From Gemmatimonadota bacterium (GTDB taxonomy: Bacteria > Gemmatimonadota > Gemmatimonadetes > Gemmatimonadales > Gemmatimonadaceae), in the NCBI GenBank assembly GCA_027622655.1, contig JAQBYI010000012.1, positions 1 to 64,000 on the forward strand: a stretch of 64,000 nt of DNA. Reading direction: 5' to 3'. Both the position numbers and the translations under genes were made by a program. Each line of letters starts with the position of its first letter. Position 1 is the first letter of the stretch. Of the stretch, positions 44,925-55,700 are shown one piece after another. Below the pieces are notes generated by a model that ran no database searches, was not told where the DNA came from, and saw nothing but the letters and a program-made list of their open reading frames with translations.

Positions 44925-45329
44925 TCAGATCAGCGGATTGGCGGATGACTTGGTCCGCGTCATGAAGATCGTGTCCGGCTTGATGGACGTCCGCGTGGGC
45001 CTGAAAATCAGCGTCACGGTTCGCTTCACAGTGGATACGTCGGTCACGATTATGCAACGCTGGTTCGGCAGGTCACCGGTGGTGGTTGTCACGCAGCCAG
45101 CCCGGCCAGGGAGCGAGTCGAACGGCACCGACGAGAGCCGCACGATATGCTCCTGAAGGGCCGCCGAACGGGTGGCACCGGTCTTCACGTCCTTCACGCG
45201 GGTAGCGTAGCGCAGCGTGACCGCAGCATGTGACGTCGCGATCAGCGCGAAGATGGTGATCGCGAGAAGCACTTCGATCAGCCCTGCGCCTCGACGCATT
45301 CCGCGAGTCCGTTTCAGATCGGTAGTCAT
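44925..45329 (-). CDS. PilV-like minor pilin
   Basis: The product is 134 residues. The start MRRGAGLIEVLLAITIFALIATSHAAV contains a prepilin motif with G-A-G-LIE and the hydrophobic helix typical of PilV/GspI-like minor pilins. The rest is a small beta domain with two cysteines (RAGCVTTTTG and QRCIIVT) likely forming a disulphide. Its start overlaps the FimT-like stop by four bases (ATGA). Minor pilins initiate pilus assembly and lie at the tip. Confidence 0.88.
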   Translation of the reverse strand: MTTDLKRTRGMRRGAGLIEVLLAITIFALIATSHAAVTLRYATRVKDVKTGATRSAALQEHIVRLSSVPFDSLPGRAGCVTTTTGDLPNQRCIIVTDVSTVKRTVTLIFRPTRTSIKPDTIFMTRTKSSANPLI

Positions 45330-45796
45330 GACTTGGTTACCTGCCCCGCGATCGTCGCGCCTACAGTGCGACTATACGCGTTGTTGGAGAGGGTGATCGT
45401 GACCGCCCCTGTGGAAATCCCGGTCGGGAAAATTGTGACCCCCGCCGACGGCGAGATCGTGGCCCCGGTGAGCGCGTACGGTCCCGACTGCGACAGATTC
45501 AACGTCTTGAACGGCGTGCCCGACGCGCGATCGGCAATCGTCAGCACCCTCGTGCTCGAATTCAAGGTGACCGTTACCGGCTTCCGCGTCCGGGCGGCGT
45601 ACTGGAAGGCCAACTCGATCTGTGAGCCGACCACAAACTGGGCGCGGCCCACTCTGTCGCGGGCTACGGTCGTCGAAATCCTGGGCATGGCAAAGCTTGC
45701 CACAAGACCGACGATCACGAGAACAATAACGATCTCGATCGCCGTGAAGCCTCTCTTCCGCTCAATCTCCCGTACGTTCGCCGTGTGCCGCTCCAT
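45326..45796 (-). CDS. FimT/GspH-like pseudopilin
   Basis: The product is 156 residues. RKRGFTAIEIVIVLVIVGL is a prepilin site (G before FTAIE) followed by the hydrophobic helix. The rest has the GspH-like pattern of short strands (TVTLNSSTRVLTIADRASG, then GVTIFPTGIS). A perfect AGGAGGT lies six bases upstream of the ATG. It leads a minus-strand group of FimT-, PilV-, PilW- and PilX-like genes with overlapping ends. The ATPase that could drive such a pilus is at 10754-13102, far away. Confidence 0.9.
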   Translation of the reverse strand: MERHTANVREIERKRGFTAIEIVIVLVIVGLVASFAMPRISTTVARDRVGRAQFVVGSQIELAFQYAARTRKPVTVTLNSSTRVLTIADRASGTPFKTLNLSQSGPYALTGATISPSAGVTIFPTGISTGAVTITLSNNAYSRTVGATIAGQVTKS

Positions 45797-45845
45797 TCCG
45801 CCACCTCCTCGCCTTCCCTACGCCGGCCCGTACCCTGGCCGCCGC

Positions 45846-46865
45846 CTACCCCTCTTTCAGCAAGTCCCGCGCCACCGTGGTGACTTTCGCCTTGACTGCG
45901 GCGAGAGAGCCTTCCACCAGTGCGCCAGCCGCCTTAGCATGGCCGCCGCCACCGAAGCGGCGGGCCAGTTGATTGGCGTCTACGGTACCAAGAGTACGAA
46001 ATGAGACCTTCACCTTGCCGTGGCCCAGGTCACGGAACAAGAGTGCCAACCTGATCCCCTCAATAGATCGGGGGTACTCGACCACTCCGTCAAGGTCCTC
46101 AGGTGTCACATTGTGACGTGCAAGTTGGCCAGCCTCAATCTCGATCGTGGCAATGCCGGTTGCAAAATCCGCCTCGATCGTGCGAAGTGCCTCGCTGATC
46201 AGACGCAGCCGCCCGATCGGCACGGACGCGTAAATCCGGCGGTACATCTCCTCGGGGTCAACGCCGCATGCCACCAATTGTGATGCCACGGCCAGGCAGC
46301 GGGCGGATGTGTTGCTGAAGCGGAATCCCCCGGTATCGGTCATCAGCGCTGCGTAGAGTGCACCCGCCATCGGCGGTGTGATCTCGACTCCCATCGAGAC
46401 CGCCAGATCGAACACCAACTCTCCCGTGGCGCACGCCGTCGTGTCGGTGACGTGCAAGGTGCCCGGTGGCTCGTCGCCGGGAAGATGATGGTCGATCACA
46501 AGCGGTGGCACCGGGAGCGACCGGACGGCATCGGCGAGACCGCCCAGGCGCCTCACGTCACTGATATCAAGCACAACCAGTCTGTCGGCCTCGCGCAGAG
46601 CCGCAGCGCCGCGGGCGCTCTCGTCGCGCACGCCCGACTCGAGCAGCCAATTGAACATGGCGGGCCACGGCGTCGGATTAACGATGCGTACGTCGATTCC
46701 CTTTTGCGCCAGCAGGAGGGCGAGCGCCACTTCGGACCCGCAACCATCGCCGTCGGCGTTGATGTGCGTGGAGAGCGCAACCGTACGCGCACTCAGAAGG
46801 TGCGGAACGAGCGCGTCGATCGCGGAACGACGAAGTAGCGGGACGGCAAGCAGATCAAGGGTCAT
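45846..46865 (-). CDS. DHH-family phosphoesterase (NrnA, oligoribonuclease/pAp phosphatase)
   Basis: The product is 339 residues. Motif I is HINADGDGCGSE, the DHH motif is VIDHHLPGD, and the DHHA1 domain has FGGGGHAKAAGAL. NrnA degrades short oligonucleotides (nanoRNA) and converts pAp to AMP. It lies between the pilin cluster and the permease gene and may be the first gene of the pilin transcript or separate; 49 bases lie between its stop and the FimT-like start. The order of domains and length fit NrnA rather than RecJ (much longer). Confidence 0.92.
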   Translation of the reverse strand: MTLDLLAVPLLRRSAIDALVPHLLSARTVALSTHINADGDGCGSEVALALLLAQKGIDVRIVNPTPWPAMFNWLLESGVRDESARGAAALREADRLVVLDISDVRRLGGLADAVRSLPVPPLVIDHHLPGDEPPGTLHVTDTTACATGELVFDLAVSMGVEITPPMAGALYAALMTDTGGFRFSNTSARCLAVASQLVACGVDPEEMYRRIYASVPIGRLRLISEALRTIEADFATGIATIEIEAGQLARHNVTPEDLDGVVEYPRSIEGIRLALLFRDLGHGKVKVSFRTLGTVDANQLARRFGGGGHAKAAGALVEGSLAAVKAKVTTVARDLLKEG

Positions 46866-46875
46866 GCATATCCGG

Positions 46876-46919
46876 AAAAAGGCGACGGCGCCCGGCCGTG
46901 GAGCGTGGCCGGGCGCCGT
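46876..46919 (-). terminator. Intrinsic terminator after the permease gene
   Basis: ACGGCGCCCGGCC (46885-46897) and GGCCGGGCGCCGT (46907-46919) form a perfect 13-bp stem with a nine-base loop. On the minus strand the hairpin is followed after four bases by TTTTT (46876-46880). It ends the permease transcript whose stop is at 46935, and sits directly upstream of the NrnA-like gene. Confidence 0.92.
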
Positions 46920-46934
46920 CCGAAAGCTAGCAAC

Positions 46935-48407
46935 CTATTCTCTGTCGCCTGCCAACTGCTTCGAGAGCTTCGAGTGGTGGCGCCCGTATACGAAGTAGAT
47001 CACGACGCCGATGGCCATCCAGACTCCGAGGCGAAGCCACGTTACCAGCGGCAGGAACGCCATCATGAAAAGGCATATCCCGATGCCGAGGATAGGTACC
47101 AACGGAACAAGCGGAGTCCTGAACGGCCGCGGCAGTTCCGGGCTGCGTACGCGCATCACCCAGATCCCGGCGCAAACGATCACGAACGCAAGCAGCGTGC
47201 CAATCGACACGAGTTCGCCAAGCACGCCAATCGGGAACAGGCCACCAAACACCATCGCGACGCCACCGGTGATGATTGTGGCGAGCCACGGCGTGCGGAA
47301 CTTGGCGTGGACGCGCCCGAACACTGGTGGCAGGAGGCCGTCACGCGACATCGCGTAGAAGATTCGCGGCTGGCCGAGCAGCATGACGAGCACCACCGAC
47401 GACAACCCTGCGATGGCGCCGACGTTGATGAAGTACGTGAGCCACTTGAGCGCCGGGCCGGCAGCGTCGATGGCGACGAACACCGGGTTCGGCACGTTGA
47501 GCTGGGTGTACGGCACGATGCCGGTCATCACGAGCGTCATCAGGATGTAAAGCACCGTACACACGGCCAGCGAGGCGAGAATGCCAATCGGAAGATCGCG
47601 TTTGGGATTCTTGGCTTCCTGCGCGGCTGTGGATACGGCGTCGAATCCGATGTAGGCGAAGAACACCACGGCCGAGCCGCGCACGATACCTGTCCAGCCA
47701 AAATGACCGAAGCCCTCGGGGCCCTGCTCCGGAATGAACGGCTGCCAGTTAGCGGTGTCGACGTACTTGAAGCCGAATATGATCACGAGGAGCACGATGC
47801 TCACCTTGATGAAGACGGCAATGTTGTTGAAGGTCGCCGACTCCCTGATGCCGACCACGAGAAGCGCGGTGACCGCGGCAATGAGCGCCATTGCCGGGAG
47901 GTTCACGATCGTCCCCGTGCCCTCGAACGATTTCGTGGCTTCGACCCACTGGAGCGGCGCCGAAGCGAACCGCGCCGGCACGTCCCAACCAATGTCGTGC
48001 ATCAGAGCGACGAAGTAGCCAGACCACCCGACCGACACCGTCGAAGCGGCAAAGAGGTACTCAAGAATCAGATCCCAACCGATTATCCACGCCCAGAACT
48101 CACCGAGCGTCGCATATCCGTACGTGTAGGCTGAGCCCGCGATCGGTATCATCGACGCAAACTCGGCGTAACACAGACCAGCGAAGAGGCAGCCGAATCC
48201 GGCGATCACAAAGCTGAATACGATGGCAGGCCCGGCATACGTCGCTGCCGCCTGACCTGTCAGAACAAAGATTCCGGCGCCGATGATGGCACCGACCCCA
48301 AGCGCGGTGAGGTTAAGCGCGCCGAGGCTGCGCTTGAGGGTGTGTGCCCCCTCCTCAGACGCCTCAGCCATCAGAATGCTGAGGGGCTTTTTGGACGCCA
48401 GCGACAT
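46935..48407 (-). CDS. APC-superfamily amino-acid permease
   Basis: The product is 490 residues with about twelve membrane segments. The first helix region reads LTALGVGAIIGAGIFVLTGQAA, the conserved GAIIGAGIF loop of cationic amino-acid (CAT) type transporters, and FFAYIGFDAVSTAAQEAKNP matches the substrate-site helix 6. The protein probably takes up cationic or neutral amino acids; the substrate is not decidable. It has its own terminator downstream and a 247-base upstream gap containing a tandem repeat. Confidence 0.93.
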   Translation of the reverse strand: MSLASKKPLSILMAEASEEGAHTLKRSLGALNLTALGVGAIIGAGIFVLTGQAAATYAGPAIVFSFVIAGFGCLFAGLCYAEFASMIPIAGSAYTYGYATLGEFWAWIIGWDLILEYLFAASTVSVGWSGYFVALMHDIGWDVPARFASAPLQWVEATKSFEGTGTIVNLPAMALIAAVTALLVVGIRESATFNNIAVFIKVSIVLLVIIFGFKYVDTANWQPFIPEQGPEGFGHFGWTGIVRGSAVVFFAYIGFDAVSTAAQEAKNPKRDLPIGILASLAVCTVLYILMTLVMTGIVPYTQLNVPNPVFVAIDAAGPALKWLTYFINVGAIAGLSSVVLVMLLGQPRIFYAMSRDGLLPPVFGRVHAKFRTPWLATIITGGVAMVFGGLFPIGVLGELVSIGTLLAFVIVCAGIWVMRVRSPELPRPFRTPLVPLVPILGIGICLFMMAFLPLVTWLRLGVWMAIGVVIYFVYGRHHSKLSKQLAGDRE

Positions 48408-48530
48408 TAGGCAGTGTCTCCAAAAAAGAACGGCCGAGCTTGCCTGATCAGACCCGCTCTGCCGTCAGTGTTAATCGATAACTTCGCGTGAAGGTGAAGC
48501 GCGATCCAGACGAAGTCAAGCAGCCTCGCA

Positions 48531-48592
48531 CGACCAGCACGACCAGCACGACCAGCACGACCAGCACGACCAGCACGACCAGCACGACCAGA
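48531..48592. repeat. Intergenic 9-bp tandem repeat between guaB and the permease gene
   Basis: Six perfect copies of CGACCAGCA are followed by a partial copy. The array lies in the 247-base gap 48408-48654, downstream of guaB and upstream of the permease start. Nothing else in the gap was recognised: no terminator with a T-run and no clear promoter. A minus-strand frame through the array gives a glycine-arginine-alanine tract and is not a gene. Confidence 0.95.
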
Positions 48593-48654
48593 ACACAAGG
48601 CAATGCGCGACCCGACTCTCAATAGACAGGCGCCGGTTCCGTCAACCTGCCGGC

Positions 48655-50651
<1,997 letters not shown>

Positions 50652-50654
50652 GGG

Positions 50655-50737
50655 CGAGGAGGGCGAGCGAGGAGTGAGGAGGAAGCGATGAGCGAGGAGT
50701 CACTGGTAGGCGACGAGTGAGGCGTCAGGAGGACCCG
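50655..50737. repeat. Purine-rich degenerate repeat (GAGGAG/GAGCGAGGAG)
   Basis: Multiple imperfect GCGAGGAG- and GTGAGGAG-like units cover much of the 100-base gap between the small helical protein and the M15-like peptidase gene. Unit spacing varies, so this is diverged. Both flanking genes are on the minus strand, where the region is pyrimidine-rich; it could be part of the 5-prime leader of the small protein gene. Confidence 0.6.
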
Positions 50738-50751
50738 GTCAGCTTCGCGAC

Positions 50752-51756
50752 TCATCCTCTCCAGCGCTTTCGCTCGCCACGTACATCGATATGTACGTAC
50801 GGAACGTTGCTTCGGTTACCGTACACCCCCATTCCGCCAACAAGGCCGGGATAGTCACGCTCGACCAGTTCGACCGCCCGGGCTATGGCGAGTATGTCGA
50901 AATACGACACACGCCCATCGCCATCTGCGTCGATGGCCAGGTCGATGGCGTCGCCGTATTGGTGGCGGCTGTCACTGGCTGCCCGGGGCACTCGCAGGTT
51001 GTGCAGCGGCGTCCTGAACCCCGAATGCACGCTGACGTCCATGACCCGCTCCCTCGCGCCGAGGCGGTCCAGCACGAGTTCCACCTTGTCGAGAAGCCGG
51101 CGATCGAGGGCCAAGTACCGCGGCCACCTGTCCTGTCCGTCGTGTGCGAGAAAGTCAGCGAGTTGCAGGTGATCGGTCACCCACATCGCGGCATAGTCGG
51201 GCCACACCTCAATGAATCCGGGCGGCGGCGGGGTATTGTCGGGGCGACCTCGTTCGTTTTGGTACGTTCCGATCCGATATCCGTTTATGGTCGACCCGAC
51301 TTTCTCCGAGAACGGCACAAGCACGGCGAGCACGACGTCGTCGAGAACTGTGCGGGTGCCACCTGCAGTGACGGCGAGATGATAGAGGCCGGCGCGCGGC
51401 GGCGCCGTCACTTCGCTTCCGACAAGAGCCGTGTCCGCCGTGACGGCAACCGAATCCGTCGCACGAACCCACTGGTATTTGGCGGACCCGGATGCCGCAC
51501 GAATGTCGACGGGAAACTCAAACACCTCGCCTGGGAGCTTGAGCTGTATACGTAGTTCGCCGCTTTCGCCGAAGGCAGCTGATGCTGTCGTGATGCTCGA
51601 TGTCTCGGACACACCGAAGACAGAGCCCAGCAAACGCTGCGGCGGGAAGACAACGAGAACGGCCACACAAACTATCGCGGCGATCCCGTACAAGGCCGCC
51701 TGTCGAAGCGACAGGCGTTCGTCGCGCCGGTCGGGTGGCAGGAGGTGGCTGGTCAT
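50752..51756 (-). CDS. Membrane-anchored M15/DUF882-like D-Ala-D-Ala peptidase-fold protein
   Basis: The product is 334 residues. After a cytoplasmic start a membrane segment lies at about 22-38 (LYGIAAIVCVAVLVVF). A beta domain follows (about 50-160). The C-terminal domain has SRHQYGDAIDLAID (the HxxxxxxD zinc pattern) and PYVHIDVRG (His-x-Asp), as in the VanY/DUF882 peptidase fold. It probably cleaves peptidoglycan side chains or remodels the wall. The SH3 protein gene lies downstream on the same strand with 54 bases between. A perfect 7-bp hairpin lies eight bases upstream of the start. Confidence 0.88.
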   Translation of the reverse strand: MTSHLLPPDRRDERLSLRQAALYGIAAIVCVAVLVVFPPQRLLGSVFGVSETSSITTASAAFGESGELRIQLKLPGEVFEFPVDIRAASGSAKYQWVRATDSVAVTADTALVGSEVTAPPRAGLYHLAVTAGGTRTVLDDVVLAVLVPFSEKVGSTINGYRIGTYQNERGRPDNTPPPPGFIEVWPDYAAMWVTDHLQLADFLAHDGQDRWPRYLALDRRLLDKVELVLDRLGARERVMDVSVHSGFRTPLHNLRVPRAASDSRHQYGDAIDLAIDADGDGRVSYFDILAIARAVELVERDYPGLVGGMGVYGNRSNVPYVHIDVRGERKRWRG

Positions 51757-51764
51757 GGCTCGTA

Positions 51765-51790
51765 GTACCCGTCAGTCACGATGCGGGTAC
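51765..51790 (-). promoter_or_regulatory. Hairpin or operator before the peptidase gene start
   Basis: GTACCCG (51765-51771) and CGGGTAC (51784-51790) form a perfect 7-bp inverted repeat with a 12-base loop. On the minus strand it ends eight bases before the ATG at 51756, where no Shine-Dalgarno is visible. It could occlude ribosome binding or be an operator. Confidence 0.45.
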
Positions 51791-51810
51791 CACCGGCGCG
51801 CGAGGACATG

Positions 51811-52839
51811 TCAGCGGCGAACGATCGTAATGATGTCGAGGATCGGCGTACCGGCTGGTTCGCTGCGTCCGCTGCGAACCTTGGCCGTCACGGTGACGCG
51901 CGACAGCGGTGCGAGAGCTCTGGCTTCCGCCATCAGGCCGGGCGGAACGGCGAGATAGAGCACGACGTTTTCATCGCCGGGGCCCCGCGCCAGCAGGTAC
52001 GGCTCATCGCGCCTCATTTCGACGCGGAGTGGATCGGCCGTCTGCAACGACATGATCTCGACCTCCCACTGCACGACTTTGCCCTTGAGCCCGCTCGGGT
52101 CAGCTCTCAGATCGGCGGCCGTGATGCTCGCCGGAGCGGCGCCCTCGCCGGCCACGAGTTCCTTCTCGGCCACCCATCCGTCGGCACGCACACGAACCCA
52201 GCCAAACTGCCGGCCAAGGACCTCCACGGCGGTTCCCGGTGTGAGACCACCCACTACGCTGCCAACCGGCAGGTCTCGGACGCGAGCACCGGCCGATGCC
52301 ACAACCGTATGGGTGACGCCTGCCACGGCAGTCGACTCCGGTCGCGCCGCAGCCGGCGGCTGTACGGCCGCTTTCGCTGGGGCAGGCGGCGGTTGCGCCG
52401 CGCTTTCGGCGGCCCCGCCAACCGCGCTCGTGCGTTGGAGCGCAGAACTCGCGATCCACGCCTTCCTGCGGACGCGCATCCACGTTGCCTGACGACCCAG
52501 TGTGTGCACACCTGCGCCAGCCCGAAGGACGGCAATGATCGGGGCGTTTGGTGAACCGGCTGAACGGACACGCAGGGTCAGGCGCCCCGAAACGGAGGCC
52601 GGAAACGAGTCTCGCCTTGCACCGAGCCGCGACGCATCAACCCACCCCTCAAACGTGACCTCGGTGCTGGAGCCGCGGGCGCCGCCGACCACAAGTCGCG
52701 CGCCGGGCATGATTGCCGCCACGACGGGACCGCCGGGACGCGAGGCCACATCGGCCGTTATGGCCAGCTGAACCTGCGCCGATGCAGCCGGTGCATAGAC
52801 TAGGATCGCGGCGATCAGTTGAAGTCGGACGAGGCGCAT
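51811..52839 (-). CDS. Secreted protein with SH3-type domains
   Basis: From the ATG at 52839 the product is 342 residues with a signal peptide (LQLIAAILVYAPAASAQ). Two SH3b-like stretches are visible: LTLRVRSAGSPNAPIIAVLRAGAGVHTLGRQATWMRVRRKAWI and VVASAGARVRDLPVGSVVGGLTPGTAVEVLGRQFGWVRVRADGWV (in pieces), separated by a proline/alanine linker. A third strand-rich domain ends the protein. SH3b domains bind peptidoglycan or proteins. An ATG at 52875 is in frame but gives a non-signal leader. It is downstream of the M15-like peptidase gene in the same direction and may be its partner. Confidence 0.82.
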   Translation of the reverse strand: MRLVRLQLIAAILVYAPAASAQVQLAITADVASRPGGPVVAAIMPGARLVVGGARGSSTEVTFEGWVDASRLGARRDSFPASVSGRLTLRVRSAGSPNAPIIAVLRAGAGVHTLGRQATWMRVRRKAWIASSALQRTSAVGGAAESAAQPPPAPAKAAVQPPAAARPESTAVAGVTHTVVASAGARVRDLPVGSVVGGLTPGTAVEVLGRQFGWVRVRADGWVAEKELVAGEGAAPASITAADLRADPSGLKGKVVQWEVEIMSLQTADPLRVEMRRDEPYLLARGPGDENVVLYLAVPPGLMAEARALAPLSRVTVTAKVRSGRSEPAGTPILDIITIVRR

Positions 52840-52942
52840 CGCTGGAAGGGCTGCGTGATGGAAACTAGATTGCATCGCGCGTCGCGCCTCGAGACAGGTC
52901 GCGGACGTTTTAAGTTACCACTTCACCGGCTTCCGGTCTACG

Positions 52943-54514
52943 ATGCGTCGCGACGACAAGCGTCCTGTGGTGCTCGTTGTCCTCGACGGCTGGGGCTATC
53001 GCCCCGACCGCGAAGGCAATGCGATCGCGCACGCGCGTGTCCCGACCTGGGACCGGATCTGGGCGCGCGGGACGCGCACGCTGCTCGACGCTTCGGGGCC
53101 CGCCGTGGGGCTCCCTGAAGGCCAGATCGGCAATAGCGAGGTCGGCCATCTCAACCTTGGTGCCGGCCGAGTCGTGATTCAGGATCTGCCGCGCGTGTCG
53201 AAAGCGATTCAGAGCGGAGATTTCTTCCAGAACGAGACGCTGCGTACTGCATGCGCGCACGTTCGCGCTTCCGGAGGAACGCTGCACCTGATGGGCCTCG
53301 TTGGAGACGGTGGAGTGCACGCGCATCAGTCACACGCTATCGCGCTGGTGGATCTCGCGCATCGCGAAGGCGTCGGGCGAGTGGCGATACACGCCATGAT
53401 GGACGGGCGTGACACCATGCCGACATCCGGACTCGGCTACCTCACGGCCCTTGCCGAAGCGACGCACGGGCGGGCGTTGATCGCCAGCGTCGGTGGACGG
53501 TATTTCGGTATGGACCGGGACAATCGCTGGCCGCGCGTCGAACGGTGGTACCGGGCGTGCGTGGACGGCACTGCACCGGCGGCGGCCGACGCTCTGCAGG
53601 TGGTGCGCGACGCGTACGCGCGCGGCGAGACCGATGAGTTCATATCACCGGCGACGATTCATGCCAACGGCGCGCCCGTGGCGCCGATGCGCGACGGCGA
53701 CGCGTTGGTGACGTGGAACTACCGCGCCGACCGGATGCGGCAGATCGTACGGGCCGTCGCGATTGAGGGGTTCGACGGCTTTGTCACACAGCCACGGCCA
53801 CGAGTCCACACGGCTACCATGACGCGCTACGACGCCACGTTCCCCATTCCGGCAGCGTTCGCCCCAACGTCCATGAGCCGGATCGTGGCAGAGGTACTGA
53901 GCGACGCGGGACTCTCGACGTTGCGTACCGCGGAGACCGAGAAGTACGCCCATGTGACATACTTCTTCAACGGCGGGCTCGAGACGCCGTACAGCGGCGA
54001 AGAACGGATGCTAGTGCCCAGCCAGCAAGTGGCGACGTACGACCTGGCGCCCGAAATGAGTGCGCCGGGTATCACGGACGTGCTGTGCAAGGCGATCGAG
54101 TCCGGAGACCACGCATTCACGCTGTGCAACTATGCGAACGGTGACATGGTAGGACATACTGGAAACTTCGCGGCGACCGTGCGCGCATGCGAAATTGTTG
54201 ACGAATGCCTCGCGCGCATCATTTACAGCGCCGAACAAAAAGGAACCCGACTGTTGATCACGGCTGACCATGGAAACTGCGAAATGATGATCGACCCAGC
54301 CACGGGTGGACCGCATACGGCACATACGACGAACGCGGTTCCGTTCGTGCTCGTCGATCCTGCCGGCGCGAGCGGCGGCGCGCTTCGCGGCGGCGCGCTT
54401 CGCGCCGGCGGTGCCCTCCGCGACGTCGGCCCGACGATTCTGGAGCTCCTCGGCGTCGGTCAACCCAGCGAGATGACTGGGCGAACGCTCATGCCATCAC
54501 CGGGAGCCGCGTGA
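52943..54514 (+). CDS. gpmI: 2,3-bisphosphoglycerate-independent phosphoglycerate mutase
   Basis: GpmI interconverts 3- and 2-phosphoglycerate using two manganese ions. The product is 523 residues. The catalytic Ser65 lies in GNSEVGHLNLG, and metal motifs include VLDGWGYR, ITADHGNCE and TAHTTNAVPFVLV. The C-terminus carries an in-frame 15-bp repeat giving GGALR units just before the last conserved helix. The next gene overlaps the stop by four bases (GTGA). It starts a long plus-strand run of genes. Confidence 0.97.
   Translation: MRRDDKRPVVLVVLDGWGYRPDREGNAIAHARVPTWDRIWARGTRTLLDASGPAVGLPEGQIGNSEVGHLNLGAGRVVIQDLPRVSKAIQSGDFFQNETLRTACAHVRASGGTLHLMGLVGDGGVHAHQSHAIALVDLAHREGVGRVAIHAMMDGRDTMPTSGLGYLTALAEATHGRALIASVGGRYFGMDRDNRWPRVERWYRACVDGTAPAAADALQVVRDAYARGETDEFISPATIHANGAPVAPMRDGDALVTWNYRADRMRQIVRAVAIEGFDGFVTQPRPRVHTATMTRYDATFPIPAAFAPTSMSRIVAEVLSDAGLSTLRTAETEKYAHVTYFFNGGLETPYSGEERMLVPSQQVATYDLAPEMSAPGITDVLCKAIESGDHAFTLCNYANGDMVGHTGNFAATVRACEIVDECLARIIYSAEQKGTRLLITADHGNCEMMIDPATGGPHTAHTTNAVPFVLVDPAGASGGALRGGALRAGGALRDVGPTILELLGVGQPSEMTGRTLMPSPGAA
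54374..54403 (+). repeat. In-frame 15-bp tandem repeat near the gpmI end
   Basis: Two perfect copies of GGCGGCGCGCTTCGC are followed by a third diverged copy (with an inserted GCC). They encode GGALR repeats in the C-terminal region of GpmI. The 15-base unit keeps the frame. Confidence 0.85.
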
Positions 54515-55242
54515 TGTCGCGTTTCGTTCGCGTCCAGTTGACCAACGCGGCTACGGCCTTTGCTCTCGCCTCGGTGCTCTCGGTGACGACCGCTCCGCTT
54601 GCCGCACAGGTCGTTGGAAGGGTTCCCGAAGAGGCGGTCCTGAAGGACCTTTTCGATGGCCAGCGATTGGGCGTGTTTGGCGGGTGGCTCACGACGGGGC
54701 TCGATCCGGTGGGAGTACGAGCGCATTCGGGGCCGATCGCGGGAGTTCGGTACACGGTACTGATGGCCAGTCCGCTCTATTTCTCGATGCGACTGTTCGG
54801 CGTAAGGACAGAGCACAACGTGCTGGTGCCGAGTGCGCCGGCTGCAGCACGGCGCGCAGGTACCGCCTCCGGCAACCTGCTCGGCTTTGATAGCGGCTTC
54901 GAACTCGCGCTGACCGGCGAACGAGCCTGGCGCGGTGTGCAGCCGCTTTTGACCGGCGGCGTTGGATTCATCACAGGCGCTTTGAACAGTTTTGATGCAG
55001 GTGGCTATTCGCCCGGCGTAAGCGCCCTCTACTCGTACGGGCTGGCCATGCGGTTTCCGACCGGCCAAAACGGCGAGTTACGCGCGGACGTGGGCTGGCT
55101 GGTTCACCAGATGCGGTATCCATCGACATTTCGGACGGAGTTCTCCGGTGACGGCGCGCCGCTCCGTGCGACCGGCACGCTCACCCCGCTGACTTCGAAC
55201 CGCGCGATGACGCTGGCGTGGACTTGGGGAATATTCCGGTGA
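54511..55242 (+). CDS. Secreted protein, probable small outer-membrane beta-barrel
   Basis: The product is 243 residues from a GTG at 54511 or ATG at 54514. A signal peptide (FALASVLSVTTAPLAAQ) is followed by a series of strands with aromatic residues (LYFSMRLFGVRTEH, GVQPLLTGGVGFITG, GYSPGVSALYSYGLAMRF) and a final strand RAMTLAWTWGIFR ending in Arg. This fits a small beta barrel, but no family was recognised. It overlaps gpmI (GTGA) and has 23 bases to the PTPS gene. The function is unknown. Confidence 0.78.
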   Translation: MMSRFVRVQLTNAATAFALASVLSVTTAPLAAQVVGRVPEEAVLKDLFDGQRLGVFGGWLTTGLDPVGVRAHSGPIAGVRYTVLMASPLYFSMRLFGVRTEHNVLVPSAPAAARRAGTASGNLLGFDSGFELALTGERAWRGVQPLLTGGVGFITGALNSFDAGGYSPGVSALYSYGLAMRFPTGQNGELRADVGWLVHQMRYPSTFRTEFSGDGAPLRATGTLTPLTSNRAMTLAWTWGIFR

Positions 55243-55265
55243 CCCGCTCCGGCGCGCGCCACTAA

Positions 55266-55700
55266 GTGCGCGGCGCCACCCTCACACGGCGCGTCAGGTT
55301 CTCTGCGACGCACCGGTACCATCGCCCGGAATGGACGGACGCGCAGAACCGTGCCGCCTTTGGAGCCTGCGCCGCGCCCGAAGCGCACGGTCACGACTAT
55401 GTCTGCGACATCACGGTCGGCGGTGATCTCGACGATTCGACGGGAATGGTGATTGACCTCGGCTTGCTCGATCGCGTACTCGACGAGCAGGTGGTGCGCC
55501 GGCTGAACGGCAAGTTGGTGAACGACGCGATTGATACGTTTGCCACTGGCCGATCAATCCCGACCTGCGAAGCGATGGCAAGGGCGCTCGCCGAGAACAT
55601 TGCGGCGGCGTTGGCCACCGAGGGCGCGCGCGCGCGCGTGGCGAGCGTTCGCGTTGCAGAGGACGATTCACTTTCCGCGACGTGGACGACGGACCTTTGA
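55266..55700 (+). CDS. 6-pyruvoyl-tetrahydropterin synthase/QueD family protein
   Basis: The product is 144 residues from a GTG at 55266. Zinc-ligand histidines are in FSATHRYH and EAHGHDYV. The catalytic cysteine lies in CAAPEAHGHDY, five residues before HGH, the pattern of eukaryotic-type PTPS (C-x5-HGHxY) rather than the C-x3-HGH of E. coli QueD. The ligand-binding Glu is in VRVAEDDSLSATW. It may act in pterin or 7-deazaguanine (queuosine) synthesis. It overlaps mobA by 19 bases, placing a pterin enzyme in a molybdenum-cofactor neighbourhood. Confidence 0.88.
   Translation: MRGATLTRRVRFSATHRYHRPEWTDAQNRAAFGACAAPEAHGHDYVCDITVGGDLDDSTGMVIDLGLLDRVLDEQVVRRLNGKLVNDAIDTFATGRSIPTCEAMARALAENIAAALATEGARARVASVRVAEDDSLSATWTTDL

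Noticed and set aside
46905-48134. A 409-codon plus-strand open frame opposite the permease gene
   Set aside because: The minus strand encodes a full multi-helix permease; the plus frame is a charged low-complexity shadow.
48531-48592. Possible CRISPR array
   Set aside because: The units are adjacent 9-mers with no spacers, far too short for CRISPR repeats, and no cas genes are near.
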